Below are positions 48,040-56,775 of a stretch of DNA of 64,000 bases, in pieces. Under the pieces are notes generated by a model. It worked only from the letters and a program-made list of their open reading frames with translations. It ran no database searches and was not told the DNA's origin. The stretch covers positions 62,001 to 126,000 of the forward strand of contig JACRAZ010000017.1 in NCBI GenBank assembly GCA_016213205.1, read 5' to 3'. The translations under genes were made by a program, and so were the position numbers. The DNA comes from Burkholderiales bacterium. Lineage in GTDB: Bacteria > Pseudomonadota > Gammaproteobacteria > Burkholderiales > Burkholderiaceae_C. Position 1 is the stretch's first letter. Each line of letters opens with the position of its first letter.

Positions 48040-49206
48040 TCAGATGAGATGTTTTTCCGCTTCCATCAACCTGAATCGCAGCAAGGCCAGGTTGACCTGG
48101 TTCCGATCGACCATCGCCACCATGCCCAGCGTGGCAGAGGTGGACAAGGTGCGCAGCATGGCCTGCTGGGCACCGGTGGTCACCAGCAGTTCGTCGGGTG
48201 CCGGGTTGCTGTGGCCGGCAGCGGTGAGGTGGGCCTGCCGCGCAGCGCACAACGCGGCGGCCATCGGGGCCAGCCCGTGGGTCTGGCCGTCGCGTGATTC
48301 GCTGGCGAGCAGGTCACCGCAGGACAGGTTCACCAGGCCGCAGGCCAGCAGGCCCTCGGTGCGGGCCACCACACCCAATGCACGGGCCACCGCGTCGGGG
48401 TGCACGGGCGGGCCGCCGTCGCCCGGCGCCAGGGCGGCGGGCGGGTGGCGGGCCACCGCCGCGGCCTCCCAGGCCGTCAGCACCGTGTTCCAGACGCTGG
48501 ACGCGCCGGTGAGGGATTCGGACATGGCGGCCACATGGATCTGCGAGGGCCAGTCCTGGTCCAGGATGCGCTGCCGCAGCCCGGCCGCGCCGGGCGGCAG
48601 CAGGAACACCAGCCAGGGGCAGCGCCACTCCGGCTGCCGGGTGGCGGCCAGCATCGAGCGCAGCAGTGCCATCACGGCATGCGGTTGCATCGCACCGATC
48701 ACCACGGCGGTCATGTGGCTGCCTTCGGCCAGCGCGTTGGCGATTTCCTCCTGCTCCAGCCCGGTGGCGCGGATGTCGGCGTGGTAGACCTTCAGCGGCG
48801 GCGTGCCGCGCCGCGGCACCGTGGTGCGCTCGATCACGGCCAGGGTGCGCAAGGTGCCGCGCTCACGCAGCGCCAGGCGTTCCACCGCCTGGCCCGCAGC
48901 GTCGGACAAGGCCCGGATCACCTGCGGCGCCCACAGGCGCGACGGATCCAGCAGCGTGATCATGGCGCTGGCCTGCTCCAGGTCGGCGCGGGTCGCGGCG
49001 AAGTGGGCGCGCATCGAGGCGGCGGGGGAGGCATCGACCACCACGTCGGTGACGTTCTCCCGCTGGGCCGTGCGCGTGCGCAGCCCCAGCATCAGGCTGT
49101 CGGACGCGTCGTCCGGGTACGGGCGGGTGTCGTCCGGCTCGTGGGAGGCTGGCATGCGCCGGGGCGCGAGGTCACCAAACAGCGTGCGCAACATCATGGG
49201 CTCCAT
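48040..49206 (-). CDS. Uncharacterised two-domain protein, paralogue of the 423 aa neighbour
   Basis: This protein of 384-388 aa has a charged N-terminal tail (1-75), a domain at about 80-250 and a C-terminal domain at about 270-385 that resembles Roadblock/LC7 (VARALGVVARTEGLLACGLV; ending NQVNLALLRFRLMEAEKHL). Shared landmarks with the protein at 46405-47676 include RGTLRTLAVIE versus [21 protein letters not shown] versus [11 protein letters not shown] and a W-rich segment near 194-198. ATG occurs at 49206, 49197 and 49194; GGAG sits six bases before 49194. A TACAGT -10-like element is at 49224-49219. Function unknown. Confidence 0.7.
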   Translation of the reverse strand: MEPMMLRTLFGDLAPRRMPASHEPDDTRPYPDDASDSLMLGLRTRTAQRENVTDVVVDASPAASMRAHFAATRADLEQASAMITLLDPSRLWAPQVIRALSDAAGQAVERLALRERGTLRTLAVIERTTVPRRGTPPLKVYHADIRATGLEQEEIANALAEGSHMTAVVIGAMQPHAVMALLRSMLAATRQPEWRCPWLVFLLPPGAAGLRQRILDQDWPSQIHVAAMSESLTGASSVWNTVLTAWEAAAVARHPPAALAPGDGGPPVHPDAVARALGVVARTEGLLACGLVNLSCGDLLASESRDGQTHGLAPMAAALCAARQAHLTAAGHSNPAPDELLVTTGAQQAMLRTLSTSATLGMVAMVDRNQVNLALLRFRLMEAEKHLI

Positions 49207-49276
49207 TCAGGTGGGCCCACTGTAGGAGCGGCGTGTCCGGCAGGCGTTTCTCGATGTACCGGGCCATGCCGGCTGT

Positions 49277-50161
49277 TCAGGCCCCGGCGGCGAAGAATCG
49301 GCTGGGCGGCTGGCCGACCGTTCGCCGCACCATCGCCGTGAACGCACTGGCGCTGGCATAGCCCAGTTCGCCGGCAATCTGGGACATCGGCTGGCCCCGC
49401 GCCGCCAGCGCGAGCGCCCGGGTGAGAAACACTTGCTGACGCCATTGGCCAAAGCTCACGCCGAGTTGCAGGCGGAACAGCCGCGCAAACGTGCGTCCGC
49501 TGGCACCGGCATCCTGGGCCCAGGCATCGAGCGTGCGGTGACGCGCCGGATCGTCCAGCACCGCCAGGCACAGTGCGCGCAGGCGCTTGTCGCTGGGCAG
49601 GGCCACGCCCAGGCGCACGGGCGCCGCACGGCGCAGCTCGTCCAGCACCAGGGCGGCGAGCAGCTTCTCCCGCCGCAGCGCCTCGGGCGGGCGTGCAGGG
49701 GCGTCGGGCACATCGGGCGCATCGTCTAGCTGCAACACCAGCGCCCGCAACAGGTCGCTCACCTCGAGCACCCGGCATTGGCGCCACGGTGCCTGCTGGG
49801 CGCGTGGCAGCTGCGGCCCGCAGTGACCCCGCGGCTGGTGCAGGTAGAGCGTCACGAGCTCGGCATCGTCCACCACCGTGACGGCGTGTTCCACGCCGGG
49901 GGGAATCCACAAGGCGCGCGACGGCGGCACGAGGTAGGTGCCGTGCGCGGCCGTCATGCGCACCGATCCCACGGTGGAGAACGCGATCTGGGCCCACGGG
50001 TGGCTGTGGGGCAGCACCTCCGAGTCGGCCGACAGGCGGCGCCGCTTTGCGCGCAACGGGCGCGCCGCGCCGGGCTGGTAGAGCTGCGGCGCCAGCGGGG
50101 GCACGCGCTCGCGTGCAGGCTTGCGGGGCGGCTGGCGCACGGGCACGGCTTGGCTTGGCAT
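49277..50161 (-). CDS. AraC family transcriptional regulator with cupin sensor domain
   Basis: This 294 aa protein has an N-terminal cupin (HSHPWAQIAFSTVGSVRM, then WIPPGVEHAVTV) and a C-terminal pair of helix-turn-helix motifs (QIAGELGYASASAFTAMVRRTVGQPPSRFF). It is divergent from an MFS transporter with 64 bases between the starts, and probably controls that gene. The effector is unknown. Confidence 0.92.
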   Translation of the reverse strand: MPSQAVPVRQPPRKPARERVPPLAPQLYQPGAARPLRAKRRRLSADSEVLPHSHPWAQIAFSTVGSVRMTAAHGTYLVPPSRALWIPPGVEHAVTVVDDAELVTLYLHQPRGHCGPQLPRAQQAPWRQCRVLEVSDLLRALVLQLDDAPDVPDAPARPPEALRREKLLAALVLDELRRAAPVRLGVALPSDKRLRALCLAVLDDPARHRTLDAWAQDAGASGRTFARLFRLQLGVSFGQWRQQVFLTRALALAARGQPMSQIAGELGYASASAFTAMVRRTVGQPPSRFFAAGA

Positions 50162-50213
50162 GAATTCGACAGAAATTGACTGGCTATCGTAAACCGGCCG
50201 AGCAGGCGCCGCC

Positions 50214-50219
50214 TACCAT
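50214..50219 (+). promoter_or_regulatory. Putative -10 element of the MFS gene
   Basis: TACCAT ends six bases before the ATG at 50226, with no Shine-Dalgarno between, so the mRNA may be leaderless. On the opposite strand TACGAT (50191-50186) is a candidate -10 for the AraC gene. TTGACT at 50176-50181 is not at a usable distance from TACCAT. Confidence 0.35.
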
Positions 50220-50225
50220 CGGGCC

Positions 50226-51497
50226 ATGAACTCGCTGGTTTCCCCCACGCCGGTGCCGCTGCGCCAGGACGCCCGCACGATCGGCCTGATCGGCCTGGCG
50301 CACGGCAGCTCGCACTTCTTCCACATGCTGCTGCCGCCGATGTTCCCGTGGTTGATCCGCGACTTCGGCTTGAGCTACTCGGAACTGGGCCTGCTGGTCA
50401 GCGTGTTCTTCGTGATCTCGGGCATCGGCCAGGCGCTGGGCGGTTTCGTGGTCGACCGCATCGGCGCGCGGCCCGTGCTGCTGGGCGCGATGGTGTGTTT
50501 CGTGGCCGCAGCGCTTGCGGCGGCCATGGCCCAGGGCTATGCCGGCCTGATGCTTGCGGCCGCGCTGGCGGGCCTGGGCAATGCGCCGTTCCACCCCGCC
50601 GATTTCACGATCCTGAACAAGCGTGTGTCCGTCGCGCGGCTGGGGCACGCGTTCTCGGTGCACGGCATCACCGGCAACCTGGGCTGGGCGCTGGCGCCGG
50701 TGTTCCTGGCCGGCATCACCACCGCCACCGGCTCCTGGCGCCTGGCCTACCTTGGCGCCGCCGCGTATGCGGCGCTGGTGCTCGCGCTGCTGCTGTGGCA
50801 GCGCGACGCCATCGACGACCGCCAGGGCACCTGGGCCCACCAGCAGCCCGGCGCGGCGGCGGCCGCGCCGGCGGGCGAACACGCGATGGCCTTCCTGAAG
50901 CTGCCGTCGGTGTGGTTGTGCTTCTCGTTCTTCTTCTGGACCACCGTGACGCTCAGCGCGGTGCAGAGTTTTGCGGGCCCGGCGCTGCAGGCGATGTACG
51001 GGCTGCCGCTTTCGCTGAGCTCGCTGGTGGTCACCGGCTACATGCTGTGCGGTGCGCTGGGCATGGTGTTGGGCGGGTTCCTGGTGGCCCGCGTGGCGAG
51101 GCTGGAGCGCGTGATCGCGTTGTGTCTGCTGGTGGCCGCGGCGCTGCTCGCACTGGTGGGCCTGCAGTGGCTGTCCGGAACGCTGGCGATGCTGGTCACC
51201 GCCGCCGCAGGCCTGGGCGCGGGGCTGGCCGGGCCCTCGCGCGACATGCTGATCAAGCGTGCCGCGCCCCCCGGGGCCACCGGCCGGGTCTATGGCACCG
51301 TGTACTCGGGCCTGGACCTGGGGTTCGCACTGGCCGCGCCGGTGCTGGGCCGCATGATGGATGCCGGCCAGACCCACGGCATCTTCTTTGCTGCGGCGGG
51401 CGCACTGCTGCTGGGCGTGGGCTCGGCCGCGCTGGTGGGGCAGGGCATCGCACTGCGCGCACGCACCGTGTCGGCCGGCGCCAAAATGGCCGCTTGA
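50226..51497 (+). CDS. MFS transporter, fosmidomycin-resistance-like
   Basis: This twelve-segment major facilitator of 423 aa opens with LIGLAHGSSHFFHMLLPPMF and LGGFVVDRIGARPVLL, features like the Fsr group of exporters. The gene is divergent from an AraC regulator and 56 bases upstream of a thiamine-diphosphate enzyme, so it may carry a substrate or product of that enzyme. Confidence 0.88.
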   Translation: MNSLVSPTPVPLRQDARTIGLIGLAHGSSHFFHMLLPPMFPWLIRDFGLSYSELGLLVSVFFVISGIGQALGGFVVDRIGARPVLLGAMVCFVAAALAAAMAQGYAGLMLAAALAGLGNAPFHPADFTILNKRVSVARLGHAFSVHGITGNLGWALAPVFLAGITTATGSWRLAYLGAAAYAALVLALLLWQRDAIDDRQGTWAHQQPGAAAAAPAGEHAMAFLKLPSVWLCFSFFFWTTVTLSAVQSFAGPALQAMYGLPLSLSSLVVTGYMLCGALGMVLGGFLVARVARLERVIALCLLVAAALLALVGLQWLSGTLAMLVTAAAGLGAGLAGPSRDMLIKRAAPPGATGRVYGTVYSGLDLGFALAAPVLGRMMDAGQTHGIFFAAAGALLLGVGSAALVGQGIALRARTVSAGAKMAA

Positions 51498-51553
51498 GCC
51501 CAGCCGGCGCCCCTCGCGGCCACGCCCGGCGGGCACCGCCCGAAGGTACCCCG

Positions 51554-53311
51554 ATGACTGCAACGCCCCTGTCCCCCGCCACCACCCCTGCCACCGCCGC
51601 CATCGAAGGCCGCCCCGCCGGCCATGTGCTGGTGGAGGCGCTGGTGGCGCAAGGCATCGACACCGCCTTCGGTGTCCCCGGCGAGAGCTACCTCGCGGTG
51701 CTGGACGGCTTCCATGAGCACCGCGAGCGCATCCGCTTCATCGCCTGCCGGCAAGAGGGCGGCGCAGCCTTCATGGCCGAGGCACAGGGCAAGCTCAGTG
51801 GCCGGCCCGGCATCTGCTTCGTCACGCGCGGCCCGGGCGCCACCAATGCCAGCATCGGCCTGCACACGGCGTTCCAGGATTCCACGCCGATGGTGTTGTT
51901 CGTGGGCCAGGTGGCCAGCGACCAGCGCGACCGCGAGGCGTTCCAGGAACTGGACTATCGCCAGATGTTCGGCCCCGGCACGCTGGGCATGGCCAAGTGG
52001 GTGGGCGAGGTGCAGGATGCCGACCGCCTGCCCGAATACGTGGCGCGCGCCTTCCACACCGCCATGCAGGGGCGGCCCGGCCCGGTGGTGCTGGTGCTGC
52101 CGGAGGACATGCTGACCCAGCGCACCCGTGCCCCGGTGCTGCCGCGCGTGCAGCCCGCCCAGGCCTGGCCGGCACCAGGCGCGTTGCGCGACCTGCGCAG
52201 CCTGCTGCTGGCCTCGCAGCGGCCCTTCGTCATCGCCGGTGGCGGTGGCTGGGATGCCGAGTCGGCCAAGGCGCTGCAGCGGTTTGCCGAGAACTGGCAA
52301 CTGCCGGTGGGCTGCGGCTTCCGGTTCCAGGACACCTTTGACAACCGCCATCCGTTGTACGCCGGCGACGTGGGCATCGGCATCAACCCCAGGCTGGCCC
52401 AACGCGTGAAGGACGCCGACCTGGTGATCGCGCTCGGCGTGCGCCTGGGCGAGATGACCACCGGCGGCTACACGCTGCTGACCCCGCCCCGGCCGGCGCA
52501 GAAGCTGGTGCACATCCATGCCGGCGCCGAGGAACTCGGCCGTGTCTACGCGGCCGACCTGCTGCTGCAGGCCTCGATGGCCACCGCGGCCAAGGCACTG
52601 GAAGCCCTGACCGCGCCACCCGCTGTGCCCTGGGCCGATGCCGCTGCCGCCGCCCATGCCGACTACGAGGCCAACCATGTGGCCCCACCGGTGGCACCGC
52701 TGGACCTGGCGGTGGTGATGAAGACCGTGCAGCGCCTGGCGCCGCCCGACACCGTGTACACCAACGGCGCGGGCAACTACAGCGGCTGGCTGCACCGCTT
52801 CGTGCGGTACCACGGCCTGCAGCACCACGGTCGTACCCAGCTCGCACCGACCTCGGGCGCCATGGGTTACGGCGTGCCCGCGGCCGTGGCGGCCGCGCTG
52901 CTGCACCCGCAGCGCACGGTGGTCAATGTGGCCGGCGACGGCGACTTCCTGATGACCGGCCAGGAACTCGCCACCGCCACCGGCTACGGCGCCAACCGCG
53001 GTGCGGGCCGGCTGGTGAGCCTGGTGGTGGACAACGGCAGCTACGGCACGATCCGCATGCACCAGGAGCGCGAGTACCCGGGCCGCGTGAGCGGCAGCGA
53101 CCTGTACAACCCCGACTTCGCCGCGCTGGCGCGCGCCTATGGCTGGCGCGCGGCCCGTGTGGAACGCACCGAGGACTTCGAGCCTGCGTTTGCCCAGGCC
53201 CTGCAGGCTGGTGCGCCGATGCTGATCCACCTGCGGCTGGACAGCGACGTGATCACCTCGCGCACCACGCTCAGCGCCATTCGCGAGGCCGCGCGCCAGG
53301 CCGGGCGCTGA
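51554..53311 (+). CDS. Thiamine diphosphate-dependent enzyme, acetolactate synthase-like
   Basis: This 585 aa protein has the three-domain layout of the acetolactate synthase/decarboxylase family. The catalytic glutamate is in FGVPGESYLAVLD, and the diphosphate/Mg motif begins GDGDFLMTGQELAT and ends VDNGSYG. There is no small regulatory subunit gene next to it, unlike biosynthetic IlvBN. The reaction is therefore open: acetolactate synthase, glyoxylate carboligase or an aryl-pyruvate-type decarboxylase are all possible. The start at 51554 follows GAAGG by eight bases. Confidence 0.85.
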   Translation: MTATPLSPATTPATAAIEGRPAGHVLVEALVAQGIDTAFGVPGESYLAVLDGFHEHRERIRFIACRQEGGAAFMAEAQGKLSGRPGICFVTRGPGATNASIGLHTAFQDSTPMVLFVGQVASDQRDREAFQELDYRQMFGPGTLGMAKWVGEVQDADRLPEYVARAFHTAMQGRPGPVVLVLPEDMLTQRTRAPVLPRVQPAQAWPAPGALRDLRSLLLASQRPFVIAGGGGWDAESAKALQRFAENWQLPVGCGFRFQDTFDNRHPLYAGDVGIGINPRLAQRVKDADLVIALGVRLGEMTTGGYTLLTPPRPAQKLVHIHAGAEELGRVYAADLLLQASMATAAKALEALTAPPAVPWADAAAAAHADYEANHVAPPVAPLDLAVVMKTVQRLAPPDTVYTNGAGNYSGWLHRFVRYHGLQHHGRTQLAPTSGAMGYGVPAAVAAALLHPQRTVVNVAGDGDFLMTGQELATATGYGANRGAGRLVSLVVDNGSYGTIRMHQEREYPGRVSGSDLYNPDFAALARAYGWRAARVERTEDFEPAFAQALQAGAPMLIHLRLDSDVITSRTTLSAIREAARQAGR

Positions 53312-53351
53312 GCCCGGCGCTGCATCGGCCCCGGGGGCGTCCGGGGGGCGC

Positions 53352-54575
53352 TCAGGCGTGGCTGTGGATCAGCTCGCGCACCCGCGGATAGATCTGCTGC
53401 TGCCAGCGCCGCCCGCTGAACACGCCGTAGTGCCCCACGCCCAGCTGCACGTGGTGCGTCTTCATGAAGGGCCGGATGCCCGGGCACAGGTCGTGCGCGG
53501 CCACGGTCTGGCCGATGGCGCAGATGTCGTCCCGCTCGCCTTCCACCGTGAACAGCGCGGTGCGCCGGATCTTGGCCGTGTCCACACGCTCGCCATCAAC
53601 CAACAGCTCGCCCTTGGCCAGGGCGAAGCGCTGGAACACCTCGGCCACCGTTTCGAGGTAGAACTCCGCTGGCAGGTCGTTGACGGCAAAGTACTCGTCA
53701 TAAAAGGCGCAGGTGCGTTCGGCGGCCTCGGTGTCGCCCACCGCCAGCTGCTCGTACAGGCTGGCAAAGGCCTGGTGGTGCCGCTGCGGGTTCATGCTCA
53801 TGAAGGCGGTGAGCTGCAGGAAGCCCGGGTACACGCGGCGCATCGCGCCGACGTAGCGCATCGGCACGCGGCTGATCAGGTTGTTCTCGAACCACTCGAT
53901 CGGCCGGCCTGTGGCGAGCTCGTTCACCTGCGTCGGGTTGATGCGGCAGTCGATCGGCCCGGCCATCAGGGTCATGCTGCGGGGCTGCGCCGGGTGATCC
54001 TTCGCGGCCATCAGCGCCACCGCCGCCAGCGCGGGCACGCACGGCTGGCACACGGCGAGCAGGTGGGTGCCGGGGCCCAGGTGCTCGAGGAAGCCGATCA
54101 CCTGTTTCACGTAGTCGCCCAGGCCGAAGCCGCCGTGCCGCAAGGACACGTCGCGCGCGTTGTGCCAGTCGGTGATGTAGACATCATGGTCGGCCAGCAT
54201 CGTGCGCACCGTGTCGCCCAGCAGCGTGGCGAAGTGGCCCGACAGCGGCGCCACCACCAGCACGCGGGGCAGCGGTGCCTCGTCGCCGGGACCTGTGTCG
54301 TCACAGGCAAACCGCAGCAAGGTGGCAAACGGTCTGCGCAGCACCTCCTGCTCGCGCACGCGTACCCAACGGTCGCCCCGCAGCACCGAATCGATGCCGA
54401 ACGAAGGGCGCCGGTGCGTGAGCCTCAGGCGCGAGAACACCTCGCAGGCGGAGGCGATCTGGCGCGCCATCGGCGAATGCGGCAGGCCATGCCGCAACCA
54501 GGCCGAACTCGCCGTTGCCAGGCCCTGCAGGGGTGACAGCCAATCGACCTGGGCCTGGTAGGTGTGATACAGCAT
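53352..54575 (-). CDS. phaZ: Intracellular polyhydroxyalkanoate depolymerase
   Basis: It mobilises stored polyhydroxybutyrate granules. The 407 aa protein carries the nucleophile C176 in AVCQPCVPAL, as in PhaZa1 of Cupriavidus (Cys183), and the catalytic histidine in VQLGVGHYGVFSG near the C-terminus. The start at 54575 gives the conserved opening MLYHTYQAQ. It indicates that this organism makes PHB. It is divergent from the glutathione transferase gene. Confidence 0.94.
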   Translation of the reverse strand: MLYHTYQAQVDWLSPLQGLATASSAWLRHGLPHSPMARQIASACEVFSRLRLTHRRPSFGIDSVLRGDRWVRVREQEVLRRPFATLLRFACDDTGPGDEAPLPRVLVVAPLSGHFATLLGDTVRTMLADHDVYITDWHNARDVSLRHGGFGLGDYVKQVIGFLEHLGPGTHLLAVCQPCVPALAAVALMAAKDHPAQPRSMTLMAGPIDCRINPTQVNELATGRPIEWFENNLISRVPMRYVGAMRRVYPGFLQLTAFMSMNPQRHHQAFASLYEQLAVGDTEAAERTCAFYDEYFAVNDLPAEFYLETVAEVFQRFALAKGELLVDGERVDTAKIRRTALFTVEGERDDICAIGQTVAAHDLCPGIRPFMKTHHVQLGVGHYGVFSGRRWQQQIYPRVRELIHSHA

Positions 54576-54724
54576 CTGAACGGCACGGTGGCCGAGGATG
54601 ACCAGCGGCGCCGAACCAGGGCGAGGCAAGGAACGGACCACCCAATCCAGGCGAGTGCCGCGGTGGCCATGCACCACGCTGGCACAGCGCTTGCGAACCG
54701 GGGGCAGCCCAGGAGCCCACCACC

Positions 54725-55384
54725 ATGTCAAAGACCACGCTCACGCTCAGCAGCAAGAACTACTCGTCGTGGTCGCTGCGCGGCTGGTTGCTGGCCCGCT
54801 TCGCCGGGCTCGAGTTCGAGGAGGTGATGCTGCCCGCCGACGATGCCGGCGCCAAGGCCGAGATGCTGCTGCTCGCGCCGTCCATCCTGGTGCCCTGCCT
54901 GCGCCACCAGGGGGTGACGGTGTGGGACACGCTGGCCATCGCCGAGTACCTGCACGAACTCAGGCCGAAGGCCGGCTTGCTGCCGCACGACCGCGCGGCG
55001 CGCGCACATTGCCGTGCGGTGTGTGGCGAGATGCACTCGGGCTTCGTCTCTCTGCGCTCGGCCTTGCCGATGAACCTGAAGGGCCGCTACCCCGGCTACA
55101 AGGTGTGGAGCCGGGCGCAGACCGACATCGAGCGTGTGCTCGCCATCTGGCAGGAGTGCCTGGCCACCTATGGCGGTCCGTTCCTGTTCGGCGACGTGCG
55201 CGGCATGGCCGACGCGATGTACGCACCGGTTGTCACCCGGCTGCACACCTACGACGTGCGTGTGCCCGACGCGGCCAGCGCCGCCTGGTGCCAGCGCATC
55301 ATGGCCATGCCCGAGATGCAGGAGTGGATCGCCGCAGCGCAGCAGGAGCCCGAGGCGATCGACGAACTCGAGGTGGAGTTCTGA
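54725..55384 (+). CDS. Glutathione S-transferase family protein
   Basis: The 219 aa protein has an N-terminal thioredoxin-like domain (NYSSWSLRGWLLARFAGLEF, then SILVPCLRHQGVTVWDTLAIAEYL) and an all-helical C-terminal domain. The SSWS opening offers the usual catalytic serine. AGGAG is nine bases before the ATG. It is divergent from phaZ with 149 bases between and converges on the cupin gene. Confidence 0.9.
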   Translation: MSKTTLTLSSKNYSSWSLRGWLLARFAGLEFEEVMLPADDAGAKAEMLLLAPSILVPCLRHQGVTVWDTLAIAEYLHELRPKAGLLPHDRAARAHCRAVCGEMHSGFVSLRSALPMNLKGRYPGYKVWSRAQTDIERVLAIWQECLATYGGPFLFGDVRGMADAMYAPVVTRLHTYDVRVPDAASAAWCQRIMAMPEMQEWIAAAQQEPEAIDELEVEF

Positions 55385-55399
55385 CCGGGGGGCGCCGGC

Positions 55400-55753
55400 T
55401 CACAGGCCCCAGCCCCGGGGTGAGGGCACCGCGCACACCGGGTCGACATCGATCGTCTTGAACTCGGCGGGGCCCACGATCTCCAGGTATTCCCTGTCCG
55501 GCGAGTAGTCGAACAGGTGGTGCCGCACACCCGGACGCTGGTGCACGCAGTCGCCCGCCGAGACCAGCGTTTCCTGGTCTTCGTACATGAACCGCGCCCA
55601 GCCACGCAACATGACGACGAGGTGGAACCCCGCCTCATGCCGGTGCCATCCGGTGCCCTTCTCGGGTGCGTAGTGCGCGATGACCGGTTGCGCGAGCACC
55701 TTGCACCGGGTGGCTTCGGCCGCGCCCAGGTGCCGCCTGGCCGGACCATGCAA
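55400..55753 (-). CDS. Small cupin domain protein
   Basis: This single-cupin protein of about 117 aa has the metal motif WHRHEAGFHLVVMLRG (histidines for metal) and the second half GDCVHQRPGVRHHLFDYS. It may act on or bind a small carboxylate or amino acid; function unknown. The start is uncertain: TTG at 55753 (GGGA about eight bases upstream) or GTG at 55699. It follows yedA by 27 bases on the same strand. Confidence 0.75.
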   Translation of the reverse strand: MHGPARRHLGAAEATRCKVLAQPVIAHYAPEKGTGWHRHEAGFHLVVMLRGWARFMYEDQETLVSAGDCVHQRPGVRHHLFDYSPDREYLEIVGPAEFKTIDVDPVCAVPSPRGWGL

Positions 55754-55780
55754 CTCGCATTCCCGCTGCCGCGGCCCTCG

Positions 55781-56671
55781 TCAGGCCCGGCGTGCGCGCA
55801 GCAGCAGCACCACGCCCAGCAGGATGACGCCGGCCGCCAGCCATTCGGCCGCGCTGATGCGCTCGCCGGCCAGCGCCACGCCCAGCAGCATCGCGATCAC
55901 CGGGTTGACGAAGGTGTAGCTCGAGGCCAGGCCCGGCGAGCCCTGGGCGAGCAGCACCATGTAGGCATTGAACGCGATCAACGAGCCGAACACCACCAGG
56001 TACAGCCAGGCCCCGAGCGCCGGCGCGCCCATCTGCCGGGGTACGGTCTCGCCATCCAGTGCCGACAGCAGCAGCAGCACCGCGCCGCCGCACAGCATCT
56101 CGCTGGCGAAGCCCATCGCGCCGGGGGCCAGCGGCAGGCTGCGCTGGCTGAGCACGCTGCCCACCGACCAGGCCAGGCAGGCCACGACGATGGCCGCCAG
56201 CCCCGCGGGCGATGCGCCGAAGCCGGCCCCTTGCGTGAGCATCAGCACGCCGGCCAGCCCGACCACGATGCCGGTGAGTTCAGCGCGCGCCGGCCGCAGG
56301 CCGTAGGCCAGGTTGGCCAACGCGATCATCAGGGGCACCACCGCGATGAAGGCCACCACCAGCCCGGAGCCCACCGTCAGTTCGGCGACCGCGGTGCCCC
56401 CCATGCCGCCCCCCAGCATCAGCGCACCGACGACCAGGGCATGGCTCCACTGGCGCAACGTGGGCATGGCCCGCCCGCGCCAGCGCATCCAGGCCAGCAG
56501 CAGCGCGCCGGCCACCACGAAGCGGCTGCCCATCAGCAGGAACGGCGGCCAATCCACCAACGCCACCTTGATCGCGAGGTAGGTCGAGCCCCACACCAGC
56601 CAGGTGGCGGCCAGGCACGCCAGCACCAGCGGGGGCAGGGGGGAGCGCAGGCCTGCAACGAGTGTTCGCAT
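55781..56671 (-). CDS. yedA: EamA/DMT family transporter YedA
   Basis: This drug/metabolite transporter of 296 aa has ten membrane helices in two EamA repeats. It matches E. coli YedA in the opening WLVWGSTYLAIKVAL and in the second repeat (GSLIAFNAYMVLL, then ASSYTFVNPVIAMLLG). TAGCAT stands six bases before its ATG. It is divergent from an Lrp-type regulator, which probably controls it; many such pairs export amino acids. Confidence 0.9.
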   Translation of the reverse strand: MRTLVAGLRSPLPPLVLACLAATWLVWGSTYLAIKVALVDWPPFLLMGSRFVVAGALLLAWMRWRGRAMPTLRQWSHALVVGALMLGGGMGGTAVAELTVGSGLVVAFIAVVPLMIALANLAYGLRPARAELTGIVVGLAGVLMLTQGAGFGASPAGLAAIVVACLAWSVGSVLSQRSLPLAPGAMGFASEMLCGGAVLLLLSALDGETVPRQMGAPALGAWLYLVVFGSLIAFNAYMVLLAQGSPGLASSYTFVNPVIAMLLGVALAGERISAAEWLAAGVILLGVVLLLRARRA

Positions 56672-56677
56672 GGTGCG

Positions 56678-56774
56678 ATGCTAGAAGGCCAGCCCGGGCC
56701 GCGCCATGCAGGTTTCAAGATTTCTCGGGGCAGGCACCGTTGAAATACAGGCCCGAGCGCTGCTAGGCTTTCAA
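56678..56774. promoter_or_regulatory. Divergent yedA/lrp control region with repeated TTTCAA hexamers
   Basis: TTTCAA at 56713-56718, its inverse TTGAAA at 56740-56745 and TTTCAA again at 56769-56774 are spaced 27 and 29 bases apart. TAGCAT (56683-56678, minus) and TAGGCT (56764-56769, plus) are -10-like and each ends six bases before its gene's ATG. TTGAAA could be the -35 of the regulator gene (18-base spacer). The repeats may be sites for the Lrp protein itself. Confidence 0.45.
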
Positions 56775-56775
56775 C

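Noticed and set aside
50176..50204. TTGACT at 50176 as a -35 for the MFS gene
   Set aside because: No -10-like hexamer lies 16-18 bases downstream; TACCAT is 32 bases away.
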